Origin: Candidatus Bathyarchaeota archaeon
Lineage (GTDB): Archaea > Thermoproteota > Bathyarchaeia > Bathyarchaeales > Bathycorpusculaceae
Assembly (NCBI GenBank): GCA_026014685.1
Contig: JAOZHW010000005.1
Location: 124,001-188,000 of the forward strand
Reading direction: 5' to 3'
DNA: 64,000 bases
In this document: piece by piece, positions 44,554 to 54,197 of the stretch
Position numbering within the stretch: position 1 is the first letter of the stretch
How the letters are laid out: every line of letters begins with the position of its first letter
Position numbers and translations under genes: made by a program
Notes under the pieces: generated by a model
Seen by the model: only the letters and a program-made list of their open reading frames with translations
Database searches by the model: none
What the model was told of the DNA's origin: nothing

Positions 44554-45297
44554 ATGGCTAAAGATGGATCCCTTCTTCCATACGTTAAGGACAAAAAAAG
44601 TGGCGTAGAACCAACCATAATCATGGATAGCCGTGAAGCAAGCAGCGCCAAAAAAATCGCCACAGGCTTAACCGAGAAAGGCGCCACTGTAAAAACTGAG
44701 GTTCTCGAAAAAGGCGACTACATACTCTCTGATCAGTGCGCAGTCGAACGCAAAACCGTAAACGACTTCGTCTACACCCTCACAAGGCGATACCTCTTTG
44801 AGCAACTGTTCCGCCTAAAAGACGTCTACCCAAAATCGCTCATAGTGTTAGAAGGCTACTTGCCCATTATCTACAAGTATAGCAGTATACAGCCGCAGTC
44901 AGTGTGGGGCGCCATGTTTAACCTCGCCAAAAATGGCATAGCCATCGTTAACACCGCCAGCCAAAAAGAAACCGTCGATTTCCTCTACACTGCAGCGCGT
45001 CAAGAGCAGGTTGTGGAGAAACGTAGTGCAGTGGTGCATGCATTTAAGAAGTGTGATACGCTTTCTGATGCGCAGGTTTATTTTGTCGCTAGTTTGCCCA
45101 GTATTGGGCGGGAGAAGGCCACGGCAATTTTGGAGTCTTATCAAACTCCTATGAATGCTTTGATTAACGTGGATGATTGGGAGAAGGCGGTGCATGGATT
45201 GGGGCCGGTAATTACGAATCGTGTCAAAGATGTCTTAAACACGCCATATAGTAACAACGATGTGCAAACAAAAGAATGCCACGAAACCCCACCTTAA
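44554..45297 (+). CDS. XPF/ERCC4-type structure-specific nuclease
   Basis: A protein of 247 residues. The nuclease core has IMDSREASSAKK, GDYILSDQCAVERKTVNDFV (the GD-x-ERK-x3-D signature) and SLIVLEGYL. A helix-hairpin-helix tandem follows at about residues 165-235 (VASLPSIGREKATAILES, VHGLGPVITNRVKDVL). This short, helicase-free form is the crenarchaeal XPF type, which cuts 3'-flap and branched DNA, usually with PCNA. A PIP box is not evident at the C-terminus. Confidence 0.9.
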   Translation: MAKDGSLLPYVKDKKSGVEPTIIMDSREASSAKKIATGLTEKGATVKTEVLEKGDYILSDQCAVERKTVNDFVYTLTRRYLFEQLFRLKDVYPKSLIVLEGYLPIIYKYSSIQPQSVWGAMFNLAKNGIAIVNTASQKETVDFLYTAARQEQVVEKRSAVVHAFKKCDTLSDAQVYFVASLPSIGREKATAILESYQTPMNALINVDDWEKAVHGLGPVITNRVKDVLNTPYSNNDVQTKECHETPP

Positions 45298-45338
45298 CTG
45301 CATTAAAGCGAGGAGGACTTTTATCTAACAAGAGTCCA

Positions 45339-45773
45339 CTATTTTTTCCAGTTACTGCCCTGCGACCATTTATAGAAGCTTGTCGGAGTGATTTTGATTA
45401 TAGGGAGATCGCCTTCTTTCCAGCCACCGTCCTCAGTTCGGTACTCAGGATATTTTTCTTTTAAGAGTTCATGAGCGTAGCGGTATTCTTCGCCATTCCA
45501 CATGATTTCAGCTTCACCCTGAACACGGATACCCTTTGTGTTTGACCAGTTGTTTCTGTCGTAATCGTCAATAACCAGCGATACTTGGGGGTTGGCTTCG
45601 ATGTGTTCAAGTTTTGGTGTGTCTGGGTCGGAGGCGATGTAGAAGTATACGCCGTCAAAGACTGGCCAAACAGGTCGAACTACGGGTTCACAGTCTTCTG
45701 TTGCTGTTGCGAGTCGTCCAACTGGTAATTCGGATATGAAGGTTTTATCGGCTTTTGTGAGTTTTATTCCCAT
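45339..45773 (-). CDS. PPOX/F420-binding-type split-barrel oxidoreductase
   Basis: A 144-residue split beta-barrel protein from ATG 45773 (GGTGTG upstream). The fold is shown by GRLATATEDCEPVVRPVWPV, FYIASDPDTPKLEHIEANPQ and VSLVIDDYD. Pyridoxamine-phosphate oxidase-like proteins in archaea bind FMN, F420 or heme; the sequence does not decide. It stands alone, convergent to the nuclease. Confidence 0.8.
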   Translation of the reverse strand: MGIKLTKADKTFISELPVGRLATATEDCEPVVRPVWPVFDGVYFYIASDPDTPKLEHIEANPQVSLVIDDYDRNNWSNTKGIRVQGEAEIMWNGEEYRYAHELLKEKYPEYRTEDGGWKEGDLPIIKITPTSFYKWSQGSNWKK

Positions 45774-46165
45774 TTGACACACCAAGCTTGCAATTAATTT
45801 AGCTGCAGAGAATACTTAATTTGTCAACCTTTTAAAACTTAATGCTTCTACGCTCCAACAGTTTATACTACGTTAATGTAGTGATTTGGCAACAGCAGAA
45901 CCGCGTGCAGAGGGGGGCTAAAAGCTTTGTATGTGTAGGTTTGTTGACAAACGTTTCTGTACGTCTGGATAGGTCAAACACAAAACCGCATTTAAAGCCA
46001 CATTTATTAACAAAATTTTTTATTTTTAAAATAATTTTACCTCAATTAAAGTGCTATTTTGAATATGAATTAGTAATTCAGATCGCAAAGTCGCAACCGT
46101 ATTATATATTTTCAGTCTAAATCGGTTAACAACACCCCCTAAAAGGGAAAGGATGAACCCCCACA
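45774..46165. other. AT-rich intergenic region with inverted repeat and TrmB promoter
   Basis: A 392-base gap. It holds a short perfect inverted repeat (GTTTGTTGACAAAC) at 45939-45952 and the TATA box ATTATATATT at 46101-46110 for the downstream TrmB gene. No reading frame in it looks coding. Confidence 0.45.
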
Positions 46166-47038
46166 ATGGCACTAGCAATGGAAAACGTGATGAAGGTCTA
46201 CAACAAGCAGACCGACGCATATAAAATGGTAAAAATGGATCAAACAGTAACCAAGCAATTAAGCACCATCGAGGAGACACTTGCACGCTTCGGCTTACTC
46301 AAAAACGAAATACGCGTGTACCTCTACCTCGCTCGTGCAGGCGAAAAAAAGGCAGGCGAAATCGCTGAAGCAATCGCGTTGCATCGAACCGAAACCTACC
46401 GAATTCTTCGCGACCTCGAAAAGAAAGGCATCGTTTTCAGCATATTCGAAAAACCATTAAAATTCACCGCCGTTCCACTCGACAAAGCAATCGACCTACT
46501 CGTAGACGCACAAAAAATCAAAATCAAAATGCTTGAACAAGAAAAACCCAGCTTGGTGGAACTCTGGCAAAGCATGCCTCAGGCTAAAACAGAAGTCGCC
46601 AAAAAAGAGTTATTCCAGATGCTAGAAGGCGAACAACAAGTGCTGATGAAAGCAAACGAGCTGCTAGAAAAAGCAGAAGAAAGCTTCCAGATTTTTGCCG
46701 CCGCAGACTACCTTAGCGAACTATACTACAGCGATTTCAGCGATAAACTCAAAGCGCAAGCCAACAAAATCGAAGTCTCAGTCGTCACCGATACCAGCGT
46801 TAAAAGCGCCTACTTCCTTGGACAGATGAAGTGGCTTGGAGGCGGACACCGCGTCAGTGAGGAAGGCAACTTGCCATGTTTCATGATCGCCGACAACAAA
46901 GAAGTCCTGATTGCATTCCACGAAAAAATCCAAGACGGCGAAGCAGGCAAAAAGAAGTACCGCACCGCAGCTATTTGGACCAACTACGCTGCATTAGTGA
47001 ATACCCTGCAGATTCTCTTCTCTAAACTGCAGAATTAA
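46166..47038 (+). CDS. TrmB-family transcription regulator
   Basis: A protein of 290 residues. The N-terminal 35 residues are variable, followed by a winged helix (FGLLKNEIRVYLYLARAGEK, then ALHRTETYRILRDLEKKGIV). A helical linker follows, then a C-terminal sensor-like region from about residue 125 (LFQMLEGEQQVLMKANELL). TATA box at 46101-46110. It is shorter than TrmB proper and has no CBS or sugar-binding C-terminus. It lies convergent with the beta-propeller end of the pilus locus and could regulate it (inference only). Confidence 0.85.
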   Translation: MALAMENVMKVYNKQTDAYKMVKMDQTVTKQLSTIEETLARFGLLKNEIRVYLYLARAGEKKAGEIAEAIALHRTETYRILRDLEKKGIVFSIFEKPLKFTAVPLDKAIDLLVDAQKIKIKMLEQEKPSLVELWQSMPQAKTEVAKKELFQMLEGEQQVLMKANELLEKAEESFQIFAAADYLSELYYSDFSDKLKAQANKIEVSVVTDTSVKSAYFLGQMKWLGGGHRVSEEGNLPCFMIADNKEVLIAFHEKIQDGEAGKKKYRTAAIWTNYAALVNTLQILFSKLQN

Positions 47039-47067
47039 GCCAAACCCTTTTTTTGGTTTTTCCCTCT

Positions 47068-48417
47068 TCAATTTTTTGTTTTTCTCTTTCTAAAGAGCAC
47101 AAATAGAGCCACTAAAACCGCAGCTATCCCCACCGCAAAAGCCACAATTAAATGCATGGTCGAGAGGCTTGGTTGTTGGGTTACGTTGATTTCCACTATC
47201 CAAAAGTCGTAGGTTGCTTTTCCGACCAGTTCAGGTTGCCCCGCGGGGTCAGTCCAGCCAGCCAAGAAGTATCGGTCGCCGCCTAAATCCACTACGCCAT
47301 AAGCCTCCTGAAAGGCAGAGTCGCCCAATGCACAGCTAAACAAAACTTGCCCCTCAGAGCTGATTTTAAACAGCCAAAAATCACGCTGTCCCGCGCCGAA
47401 ACTAAAAGTAAAACCACAAACCAGAAAGCCTCCATCTCTTGCAGGGATAATGCTGGAAGCTGAGTCAGCACCCGCTCCGCCGACGCTTTTGCTCCAGAGC
47501 AGTTTTCCGTCGAAGTCCACTTTGACGACTAAGGCATCCCCGTCGGTTTGCACGTTGTGGGATTCACCTGCTAAAACGTAGCCGTCTTGGATAATGGCCA
47601 TTGAGTAAGCTTTTTCGCTGTCAGTGCCACCGTAGGTTTGGTTCCATATTTGTGTGCCGTCTGAGGAGATTTTTAGGAGATAGAAGTCGTAGTTACCTTG
47701 ACCTGTGGGGTCTGTGTAGCCTGCTGCGACGTAGCCGTCTCCGGTGTTGATTGCGGAGCGCAAAGCCGTGTCTTGGCTTTGGCCGTAGATTTTCTGCCAA
47801 ACCACCCCTCCGTCTGCGTCGAGTTTGACAGCCCAACCTGCAGATTTAGCGCTGTTGCCATCTGGAAAAGTTAACCCAAAAACCGTCACGTCTCCATTGC
47901 TGTCTGCTACGCCAGCGAAGAGTTTGTCTATGTTTTCTCCTCCGACAATTGTTGTCCACACAATTTTTCCGTCCCGGTCGGTTTTGGCTATGTAGCCGTT
48001 GACGTCGCCTGCTAAGAGTTGGTTACCGATCAACAGGAAACCGTCAGGTAAGCTTATGGCGTAGCGGAGTTCGGTGCCTGTGCCTTCTCGATAAGTGCGG
48101 TTCCAGACCATATTGCCGCTGCTGTTTAACAGAAGCGCCCAGCCCTCGGTGGCGTCAGAGTGAGATTTTGTGGAGCCGACTACTAAAAAGCCACTTTCTA
48201 ACGGTAAAGTGTAGAGGGCGCGGTCGTCGCCTGAGCCACCGTAGATTTTTTCCCAGTTCAGGGTTCCAGTGGAGTCTGATGCTACATTGTTATCAAATTG
48301 GATTGAGGGGTTAATTTGTGCTGCAGAAGTGTTTGTAAGAAGCATAGCTGAAGTTAACAGCAAAACTGCATTGATCGTCAACGATTTTATAGTTGTTTTT
48401 ATCCTGTGAGTGTGCAT
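47068..48417 (-). CDS. Secreted membrane-anchored seven-repeat beta-propeller
   Basis: A protein of 449 residues: signal peptide (INAVLLLTSAMLLTNTSAA), then seven repeats of about 50 residues, each ending in a Trp-x-x-x-Tyr-Gly-Gly type blade edge (LNWEKIYGGSGDD, VVWQKIYGQ, QIWNQTYGG, LLWSKSVGG and others). It ends with a transmembrane helix (HLIVAFAVGIAAVLVALFVLF) and a basic tail. An AGGAG site precedes the ATG at 48417, which overlaps the previous gene by 19 bases. It is the last gene of the pilus operon, probably an outer-surface receptor or tip-associated protein (inference). Confidence 0.82.
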   Translation of the reverse strand: MHTHRIKTTIKSLTINAVLLLTSAMLLTNTSAAQINPSIQFDNNVASDSTGTLNWEKIYGGSGDDRALYTLPLESGFLVVGSTKSHSDATEGWALLLNSSGNMVWNRTYREGTGTELRYAISLPDGFLLIGNQLLAGDVNGYIAKTDRDGKIVWTTIVGGENIDKLFAGVADSNGDVTVFGLTFPDGNSAKSAGWAVKLDADGGVVWQKIYGQSQDTALRSAINTGDGYVAAGYTDPTGQGNYDFYLLKISSDGTQIWNQTYGGTDSEKAYSMAIIQDGYVLAGESHNVQTDGDALVVKVDFDGKLLWSKSVGGAGADSASSIIPARDGGFLVCGFTFSFGAGQRDFWLFKISSEGQVLFSCALGDSAFQEAYGVVDLGGDRYFLAGWTDPAGQPELVGKATYDFWIVEINVTQQPSLSTMHLIVAFAVGIAAVLVALFVLFRKRKTKN

Positions 48418-49178
48418 GTCGCTTCTGCTCCTATGAGTATTCCACGTTTATCTTGACATAAAAGCGAAACTATGACGGGGCTGGTTCTTTCAGCTGTATC
48501 TTCCACGAACGATACCCTATATGTCCCGTTTCCGAAGTCGACAACGTTTGGAGAAGTTATTTCAACCCAATCAACAGTCGATGTTGTTCCATCATGGTCT
48601 ATGTAAACGGTAAAGTTTTGCGCCAAGGCAGGGGTTCCTTCGTTTAGGACTTTTATGGTTAGGGTGACCTGTTTTGCGTTGTCAGCCAACCTTATGTATG
48701 TACCTGAATACTCCAAGGCGGATGTTACGTTTAGAGCAAACTGCAACTCTGATGACCCAGACAAGCCAGACGCACTTAAATCAAAACTTGAACTGACACT
48801 GGAAACGCCCTTTCCGTTTGTGCCCCAAGAAATCCAGAAACCATCCGAGTAGGGAGCATTATTTTGGGTGCTGTATTCGATTGTGAGCATTGCTTTGTAA
48901 GAGTGAGCAAGGATCGTTGCTTTGAGTGCGGATAAATCGGTAGATAAAACGTTGCGGTCTCCGCCGCCTGTGACGTTGGCTAAGGCGCTGATTAATGCGC
49001 TTCTAAAACTCGTCTTATAAACTGCAAAAGAGGTACCCTCCACCTGCTGAGCTTCGGGCACGTTTTTCCCGACTTCAATCACGTAGATAGCCGTTGAAAG
49101 CAAGAGCAAAGCCACCAACAAAGCGGTGACGACGAGCACTTGACCGCGGCAATTGCTTTTGAAACTTCGCTTTGCCAT
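48399..49178 (-). CDS. Pilin-like secreted protein
   Basis: From ATG 49178 (one base after the preceding stop) it is 259 residues. The N-terminus NCRGQVLVVTALLVALLLLS has a pilin- or TadE-like hydrophobic helix after a short basic leader; cleavage type is uncertain. The rest is beta-rich with Ser/Thr-Asn patterns (possible glycosylation sites). It is one of three pilin-like genes downstream of the membrane platform. Confidence 0.7.
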   Translation of the reverse strand: MAKRSFKSNCRGQVLVVTALLVALLLLSTAIYVIEVGKNVPEAQQVEGTSFAVYKTSFRSALISALANVTGGGDRNVLSTDLSALKATILAHSYKAMLTIEYSTQNNAPYSDGFWISWGTNGKGVSSVSSSFDLSASGLSGSSELQFALNVTSALEYSGTYIRLADNAKQVTLTIKVLNEGTPALAQNFTVYIDHDGTTSTVDWVEITSPNVVDFGNGTYRVSFVEDTAERTSPVIVSLLCQDKRGILIGAEATCTLTG

Positions 49179-49179
49179 C

Positions 49180-49611
49180 TCAGTCCACCTTCGCCAACTG
49201 TAACTGTAACACATAAACCGCAAACGTACTGGAAGGGCTAACGCAAACGTATTCTACAGAGGCGATTTTGTTGCTTACGGCGCCGCCGTTACAGATTGGA
49301 TAAGTGTTCAATGCTTCGCCGTCAGCGTTGTAGACTGTTAAGTTAAACCACACCATAAGGGGCAATGCTGCTTCGATGCAGGCACTAAGGTTTGTCCAGT
49401 CGCGGGAGTCAATCAATTTCGATAACTGTCCATCGCTGTTTAAGCTTAAAAGCGCATTCTCAGCCATAGACTCCAAGTTATCGTTACCTGCAGAGACATT
49501 CTGAAAGTTGCTTTGGGCAGGGATAAGGGTCAAGCAGGAAAGCAAAAGCATAGACGCTAAAAATGCTTCAATAACGCGTGCTTGTCCTCTTCGGTCCTTA
49601 AGCAGTCTCAA
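49180..49611 (-). CDS. Small pilin-like protein
   Basis: A protein of 143 residues starting at TTG 49611, whose codon overlaps the preceding gene's stop (TTGA). A basic leader (RLLKDRRGQAR) leads into VIEAFLASMLLLSCLTLIP, a class-III-like hydrophobic helix; the remainder has three Cys residues beyond the helix and mixed structure. Probably a minor pilin or pseudopilin. Confidence 0.7.
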   Translation of the reverse strand: MRLLKDRRGQARVIEAFLASMLLLSCLTLIPAQSNFQNVSAGNDNLESMAENALLSLNSDGQLSKLIDSRDWTNLSACIEAALPLMVWFNLTVYNADGEALNTYPICNGGAVSNKIASVEYVCVSPSSTFAVYVLQLQLAKVD

Positions 49612-50645
49612 GGGTTCAGGTCTCCTAAACTTACGTCAAGCTTGTACAGTACACCGTTAACGGTCACCATATAGGAGAATACGTTACGTTCAGAATTAGC
49701 GAAACTTGACCCCACGGATAGGGGAATTTGTGGGTAACTTGTCCATTCTTGGAAGTATTGCCCTTCCACTTCGCCGCATACAATCATTACTATGGGGCTG
49801 TGGTCGATGAGTTGTGGGATGGCACATTCGCCGCCTTGCGAAGTTGTGATGTACTGGTGCAGGTAACTAAACGTGTACATTTTCTGAATCAAGGCACCCC
49901 CAGATTGGTTGAAACTTAAAGTGTAATTCAAGGGGCTAAGCGATAGAGCGGTGCTGGCAGGCGTTGTTTCTTGTTGGCCGCTGGCAAAATTGTAAACTGC
50001 ATACGAGGTTACACGTTCATCAAAAGGCGCCCTAGCAAAAACGACCACTAAAGCATCATCCGCGGAAATAGTGGGGTAATGGAAGACTACTTCTGTGGTG
50101 CCTGACGTGGTGATTGTGGCGGTGGCGTTGTATTGATAGTTTTGGGCCACGAGGTAGCATTGCAGGTTGGCTTTGGAGGGTTTAGACTCGATTGCGGTGG
50201 AAACCGCCAATGTTGTGTAGGTGTCGTCTCCTGCGGTGTAGGTGTTTGTTTGCTCTAAACTAATAGTTAGGGTTTGTGAGAGCGATATCCCCATGGCTAT
50301 ATTGGTTAATTTTGAAGCAACAGCTAAATCTACATGTGACAATGAGTGGGAGTTCAGAGTAGATAGACGACATATTTTATCGATGTCCAATTCGTAGATT
50401 CTGGTGGCGGTATTCAATGCCAAACCGAAGTCAACGGGTACAACATTGGTTTTACCCCAATCCACTGGACTACCCGCGTATGTTACCATCCTGTCAGCTA
50501 AAGCTCTAAGATAACTGTCTTTATTCGCATCCTGCGAACTTTCAATACGCGCATGCAGAGTTGTACCCAGAAAAGCCGTCGCTATCAAAGCTACAGCAAC
50601 GATGATCGTGCATGCAAAGAAAGTGTCGAAGGTGGTTGAAGGCAG
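49608..50645 (-). CDS. Pilin-like protein with predicted CTG start
   Basis: The conventional frame would begin with TTG at 50588, inside the hydrophobic helix. Upstream in the same frame the only options after the preceding stops are a CTG at 50645 (9 bases after a perfect GGAGGT) and an ATC. With CTG the protein is 345 residues and gains FDTFFACTIIVAVALIATAF, a complete membrane helix. The remainder is beta-rich with many Thr/Ser. I place the start at CTG by this reasoning, with moderate certainty. It is translationally coupled to the platform protein. Confidence 0.6.
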   Translation of the reverse strand: MPSTTFDTFFACTIIVAVALIATAFLGTTLHARIESSQDANKDSYLRALADRMVTYAGSPVDWGKTNVVPVDFGLALNTATRIYELDIDKICRLSTLNSHSLSHVDLAVASKLTNIAMGISLSQTLTISLEQTNTYTAGDDTYTTLAVSTAIESKPSKANLQCYLVAQNYQYNATATITTSGTTEVVFHYPTISADDALVVVFARAPFDERVTSYAVYNFASGQQETTPASTALSLSPLNYTLSFNQSGGALIQKMYTFSYLHQYITTSQGGECAIPQLIDHSPIVMIVCGEVEGQYFQEWTSYPQIPLSVGSSFANSERNVFSYMVTVNGVLYKLDVSLGDLNP

Positions 50646-50648
50646 CTA

Positions 50649-52166
50649 TCATAAACCTCCAGGTTTAACTATACTGAATGTATCCGCCAGCAACACCTGA
50701 GAAAGCACCAGCGAAAGGTAAGCAGTTGCAGCTAGCATCGCAGCAATTTTGAAGCCTGCACCAAAGTTGCCTTCGCTGATTTTTCCGATGAAGAACCCGG
50801 AGATCCAACATTGAATTATAATGCCTACAGAGAACACTTTGAGTTGGTCTTGCATGGCGATCATGGCTACTGAGGAAAGATCGGAGCTTACGATGCCAGT
50901 CATCATCGTCGTGGTTAAGGCTACGATAGTAGTAGTCACTGCAATTAATGCGCTCCACATGAATGCCAAAAGAATGTAGGGCTTCAATAGCGCTCTACGG
51001 TTAACCTGTAATTCGCGCTCTTTTTCACTGTACTCTGAGAGGATCTCAAGGGATTGGATAGAGTTCCCACCGATTTCAAGGGTTTCTACCATCATGGCAA
51101 AGTTTACGATGACAAACCAGCTGCGAATTTCTTTCTTCAAATTCTCAAAAGTCTTCCGCAAAGGAATACCCCATTCAATCTGGCTTCGTATCAAAACGAG
51201 GAATTTTGAAAAGCTTCCGTAGTCTTTGCGTTTGGTGGCTTGAATGATACTTTTTTCTGGGGACAGACCTGTTTTTTGGGATTCAGTGATGTCGCGTATG
51301 AAGCTTGGAATTGATTCTTCAGCGTTGTAGTTGATTTTCGAAATACGATAATATTGGATGGCAATTGGCAGTGATGTGGCGACGAGGGCGATTGTCGTTA
51401 TTTCAGCGAGGCCAAGAGGTTTGATGGCGTCCTGAAGCGACTTTACAGCGCCAAATGCACCGATCACTACGAACGCGGGAACAGTGAAGATTATTGCTTT
51501 TTTATAAAGGTCCTTTAGGTCAGGAAAAGCGCTTCGTTGCATGTTATGCGCCATCAAAATAAAGATACCTGACATCACAGGCATAATTACAAACGCTATA
51601 ATGTAGGACATTGAAGGAGAAATTGAAATGGAAGTGCTTGCTAAAAGGTCCATAACACTCGACGAGGAAAATACCACGAAGAGGATGTAGGTGCACAAAA
51701 CCACTATTAACATAACTGAGTATGCTTCAACCAAAGCAGCAATCCGCTCGATTGAGCGGTTTAAGTTAATGTAACGCAACTCAAAGATTGATTTAAGCTG
51801 GCTTTTCATGTAGTCAACAAGTTTGCCTCCGCTGCGAACTGACGAGACAAAACCGCCTAAAAAGTTACGATAAAGCTTAGACTGGGTTGCCTCAGCACGT
51901 TGATACATAACAGTCAAGGGGTCTTTACCCAACACCTCAACTTGCCGCACAACCTCGTCAGCCTCCTTCTTGAACACAGGCAAAAAGGTTAGTTTACGCA
52001 TCTTCTTCCAGCTATCATACGGAGATATCCCGCTTGCAGCCATAAGCGTAAAAATCATGACTGCAAAAGGCAGCTCAGCCTCAGTTTTTTCACGTTCTTC
52101 ACTAGTAGCTTTGTTGAGTTCACCGAATAATTTGCCTAAAAAACCGCTACGTGGTTTTTTCTGCAT
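50649..52166 (-). CDS. ArlJ/TadC-type pilus membrane platform protein
   Basis: A protein of 505 residues with the T2SSF/ArlJ layout: two copies of a helical cytoplasmic module (GFVSSVRSGGKLVDYMKSQL and ITESQKTGLSPEKSIIQAT) and about seven to nine hydrophobic segments. The N-terminus lacks any signal peptide. The platform pairs with the ATPase encoded 4 bases upstream. It would extrude and anchor pilin subunits. Confidence 0.88.
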   Translation of the reverse strand: MQKKPRSGFLGKLFGELNKATSEEREKTEAELPFAVMIFTLMAASGISPYDSWKKMRKLTFLPVFKKEADEVVRQVEVLGKDPLTVMYQRAEATQSKLYRNFLGGFVSSVRSGGKLVDYMKSQLKSIFELRYINLNRSIERIAALVEAYSVMLIVVLCTYILFVVFSSSSVMDLLASTSISISPSMSYIIAFVIMPVMSGIFILMAHNMQRSAFPDLKDLYKKAIIFTVPAFVVIGAFGAVKSLQDAIKPLGLAEITTIALVATSLPIAIQYYRISKINYNAEESIPSFIRDITESQKTGLSPEKSIIQATKRKDYGSFSKFLVLIRSQIEWGIPLRKTFENLKKEIRSWFVIVNFAMMVETLEIGGNSIQSLEILSEYSEKERELQVNRRALLKPYILLAFMWSALIAVTTTIVALTTTMMTGIVSSDLSSVAMIAMQDQLKVFSVGIIIQCWISGFFIGKISEGNFGAGFKIAAMLAATAYLSLVLSQVLLADTFSIVKPGGL

Positions 52167-52170
52167 CTTT

Positions 52171-53751
52171 CTACGGTACCTCAGCGACCTCTTGGTTTAG
52201 CGCTTCAAGGTTCAGTGAACTGTTTAGAGCTTTGTGAACGCTTCGGAAGTCACGCAGGTTGTGCTCAACCATGCTTAACAAGATTTTCTTTCGGCGCTCA
52301 AATTCCTGCATAACGACGCTGACGGGGACATCCACTGCTGTAGCGATTTTTTTGAACAGATAACTGTTAGACAAGTTGCTTTGGAAGGTGTCTGAGGAGA
52401 GTTGCCAAGTAAAGACGTCGTGGGATTGACCTGTGTTATCTATCTCGGCTATTTTGGTGAATTTACGAGTGGAACCTTTTCGATCATGCGGGTTAAAGCT
52501 GCTGTTTCTAACCTGTTTAACGACAATAACACAGTTCATCAATGAAAGAATCGTCGGAGGAATATTCATCGGAGGCTGAGTTAAACGTTTGACTACTGTT
52601 TCGACGTCGTCGGCGTGCATGGTACATAAACCGCCGTGACCTGTGGCAAGCGCTTGGAATAGCACGTACGCTTCTTCACCTCTGATTTCGCCTACAAGAA
52701 TCATGGTTGGTCTGTGCCGCACAGCTGATTTAATGAGATCGTAGAGTGTGACTTCTCCGTCGCTGTCTCCGCCGAATCCTGTTCGGGCTATGGTTGAGAC
52801 CCAGTTTTCCTGCGGCAGGTTGATTTCTTGAACTTCTTCTACGGAAATCATCTTGTAGTCGGGACGAACCAAACATGCAATAGCGTTTAAGGCGGTTGTC
52901 TTACCTGCACCTGTAGGACCAACGACCATAACTGACATCTTGTTTTCCATAAGCATCCAAAGATAGGCCCCGATAGATTCGTCGATGGTTTCGTTCATTA
53001 TCAAGTCAACGATGGTTAAGGGATCCTCTCTGAATTTTCTGATCGTGAAGCTGGTGCCTGCAGGTGTGGTTTCTTTTCCAAAAGAGACAGCCAGACGGTG
53101 CTTGCCTGGCAGGGTCAAGTCGACGATGGGGTGGGCGATGCTGACGTGTTTGCCTTGGCGGTGAACTATGCGTGTTATGAAGTCGTCGAGTTCTTCTTCG
53201 TTAGTGAAAGTTATGTTAGTTCGGGCGTTGTTATATTTGCGATGATAGATGTAGACGGGTTTGTTTATGCCTAAACAGCTAATGTCTTCGATGTAGGGGT
53301 CGTTTATGAGGCCGTCGATTCTGCCGTACCCGATAAGGTCTTTTTCGAGGTAGTAGATGATTTTTCTTTGCCCCACCTTGTTTGTTCCAGCCAGGGCTTC
53401 TTTGTGGTCTTGAAGAATCGCAGGTAATTGGCGACGGAAAGAATCAACAAGAGACTCATCTACACTTGGAGCTTTGAGTTCGTATTCAAGTATGCTTTTT
53501 AGGCGTTTGTAGGCTTCACGTTCTTCACGCGACATCGGCAACTCATCCACGACATAGAAGTAGCTGCCTTCGGCGTCGTCTTGGAACACCCAAGCATAGG
53601 AGAATGGAGGGTTAAGCGGGTAGCTTTCTACTTGTGTGTACCCTTCAGGTACTTGGTAGCCTTGGATGCCAAGGTACGCTATGAGTTCTTCATCTGGAGC
53701 TTGCTGTACGACTTGAACTTCTTGTTGTTTTTTCTTTCCAATTTTAGGCAT
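52171..53751 (-). CDS. GspE/ArlI/TadA-type pilus assembly ATPase
   Basis: From ATG 53751 it is 526 residues; GTG 53760 would add three. The N-terminal 130 residues are family-specific. The ATPase core shows VVGPTGAGKTTALN (Walker A), an Asp box (MISVEEVQEINLPQENW), MILVGEIRGEEAYVLFQAL (Walker B) and the His box HGGLCTMHADDVETV. It powers pilin assembly at the membrane platform. The tight overlap with the pilin-like gene upstream and the platform downstream supports one operon. Confidence 0.92.
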   Translation of the reverse strand: MPKIGKKKQQEVQVVQQAPDEELIAYLGIQGYQVPEGYTQVESYPLNPPFSYAWVFQDDAEGSYFYVVDELPMSREEREAYKRLKSILEYELKAPSVDESLVDSFRRQLPAILQDHKEALAGTNKVGQRKIIYYLEKDLIGYGRIDGLINDPYIEDISCLGINKPVYIYHRKYNNARTNITFTNEEELDDFITRIVHRQGKHVSIAHPIVDLTLPGKHRLAVSFGKETTPAGTSFTIRKFREDPLTIVDLIMNETIDESIGAYLWMLMENKMSVMVVGPTGAGKTTALNAIACLVRPDYKMISVEEVQEINLPQENWVSTIARTGFGGDSDGEVTLYDLIKSAVRHRPTMILVGEIRGEEAYVLFQALATGHGGLCTMHADDVETVVKRLTQPPMNIPPTILSLMNCVIVVKQVRNSSFNPHDRKGSTRKFTKIAEIDNTGQSHDVFTWQLSSDTFQSNLSNSYLFKKIATAVDVPVSVVMQEFERRKKILLSMVEHNLRDFRSVHKALNSSLNLEALNQEVAEVP

Positions 53752-53756
53752 AAATC

Positions 53757-54197
53757 TCACTCACTTGTTAATGTTAAAGTTGCAATCTGGTTTTCAACGT
53801 TGCATACCAAAACAGCGCGGCCGGTACTGCTGATAAAGCCACCCGATGCTGTGACCGCAGCAGGCAATTTCTCTTGCATACAGCTCGAGAGGGGGCTTGT
53901 TCCGAAACCCATCTCAACCCAAGCACTTGAGGAGTCGTTTGCGATTCGTATCCAGAAGGGTTGATTGCCCACCTGCGAGGGCATATCTAAGTACTGCTTA
54001 GTGTTCTGGCCGTTGCTGGTGCTTGAAATCAGAGCTAAACTCTGAGATGCTACATACTTTCCTATGTTTCTTAGTTGCTGCACTTCTGCGTCGGCTTTTA
54101 TGTTTGCAGCTGCTACACTACAACTGCAAACCACAATTACGCCCACAAGTAAAGCAGCAAACAGCGAATACACGTAACCTGGAACTATACTGGGCAT
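53757..54197 (-). CDS. Small pilin-like membrane protein
   Basis: A protein of 146 residues. The N-terminal helix (YSLFAALLVGVIVVCSCSV) comes within eight residues of the start, as in pilin-like proteins lacking a long leader. A coiled segment (DAEVQQLRNIGKYVASQSLA) and a beta-rich domain with a late Cys pair follow. An AGGTGGG site lies before the ATG at 54197. It overlaps the ATPase GTG reading by 4 bases. Confidence 0.68.
   Translation of the reverse strand: MPSIVPGYVYSLFAALLVGVIVVCSCSVAAANIKADAEVQQLRNIGKYVASQSLALISSTSNGQNTKQYLDMPSQVGNQPFWIRIANDSSSAWVEMGFGTSPLSSCMQEKLPAAVTASGGFISSTGRAVLVCNVENQIATLTLTSE

Noticed and set aside
45939-45952. Perfect inverted repeat GTTTGTTGACAAAC as operator
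   Set aside because: It lies more than 200 bases from the TrmB start and 165 from the oxidoreductase start, so a link to either promoter is not supported.
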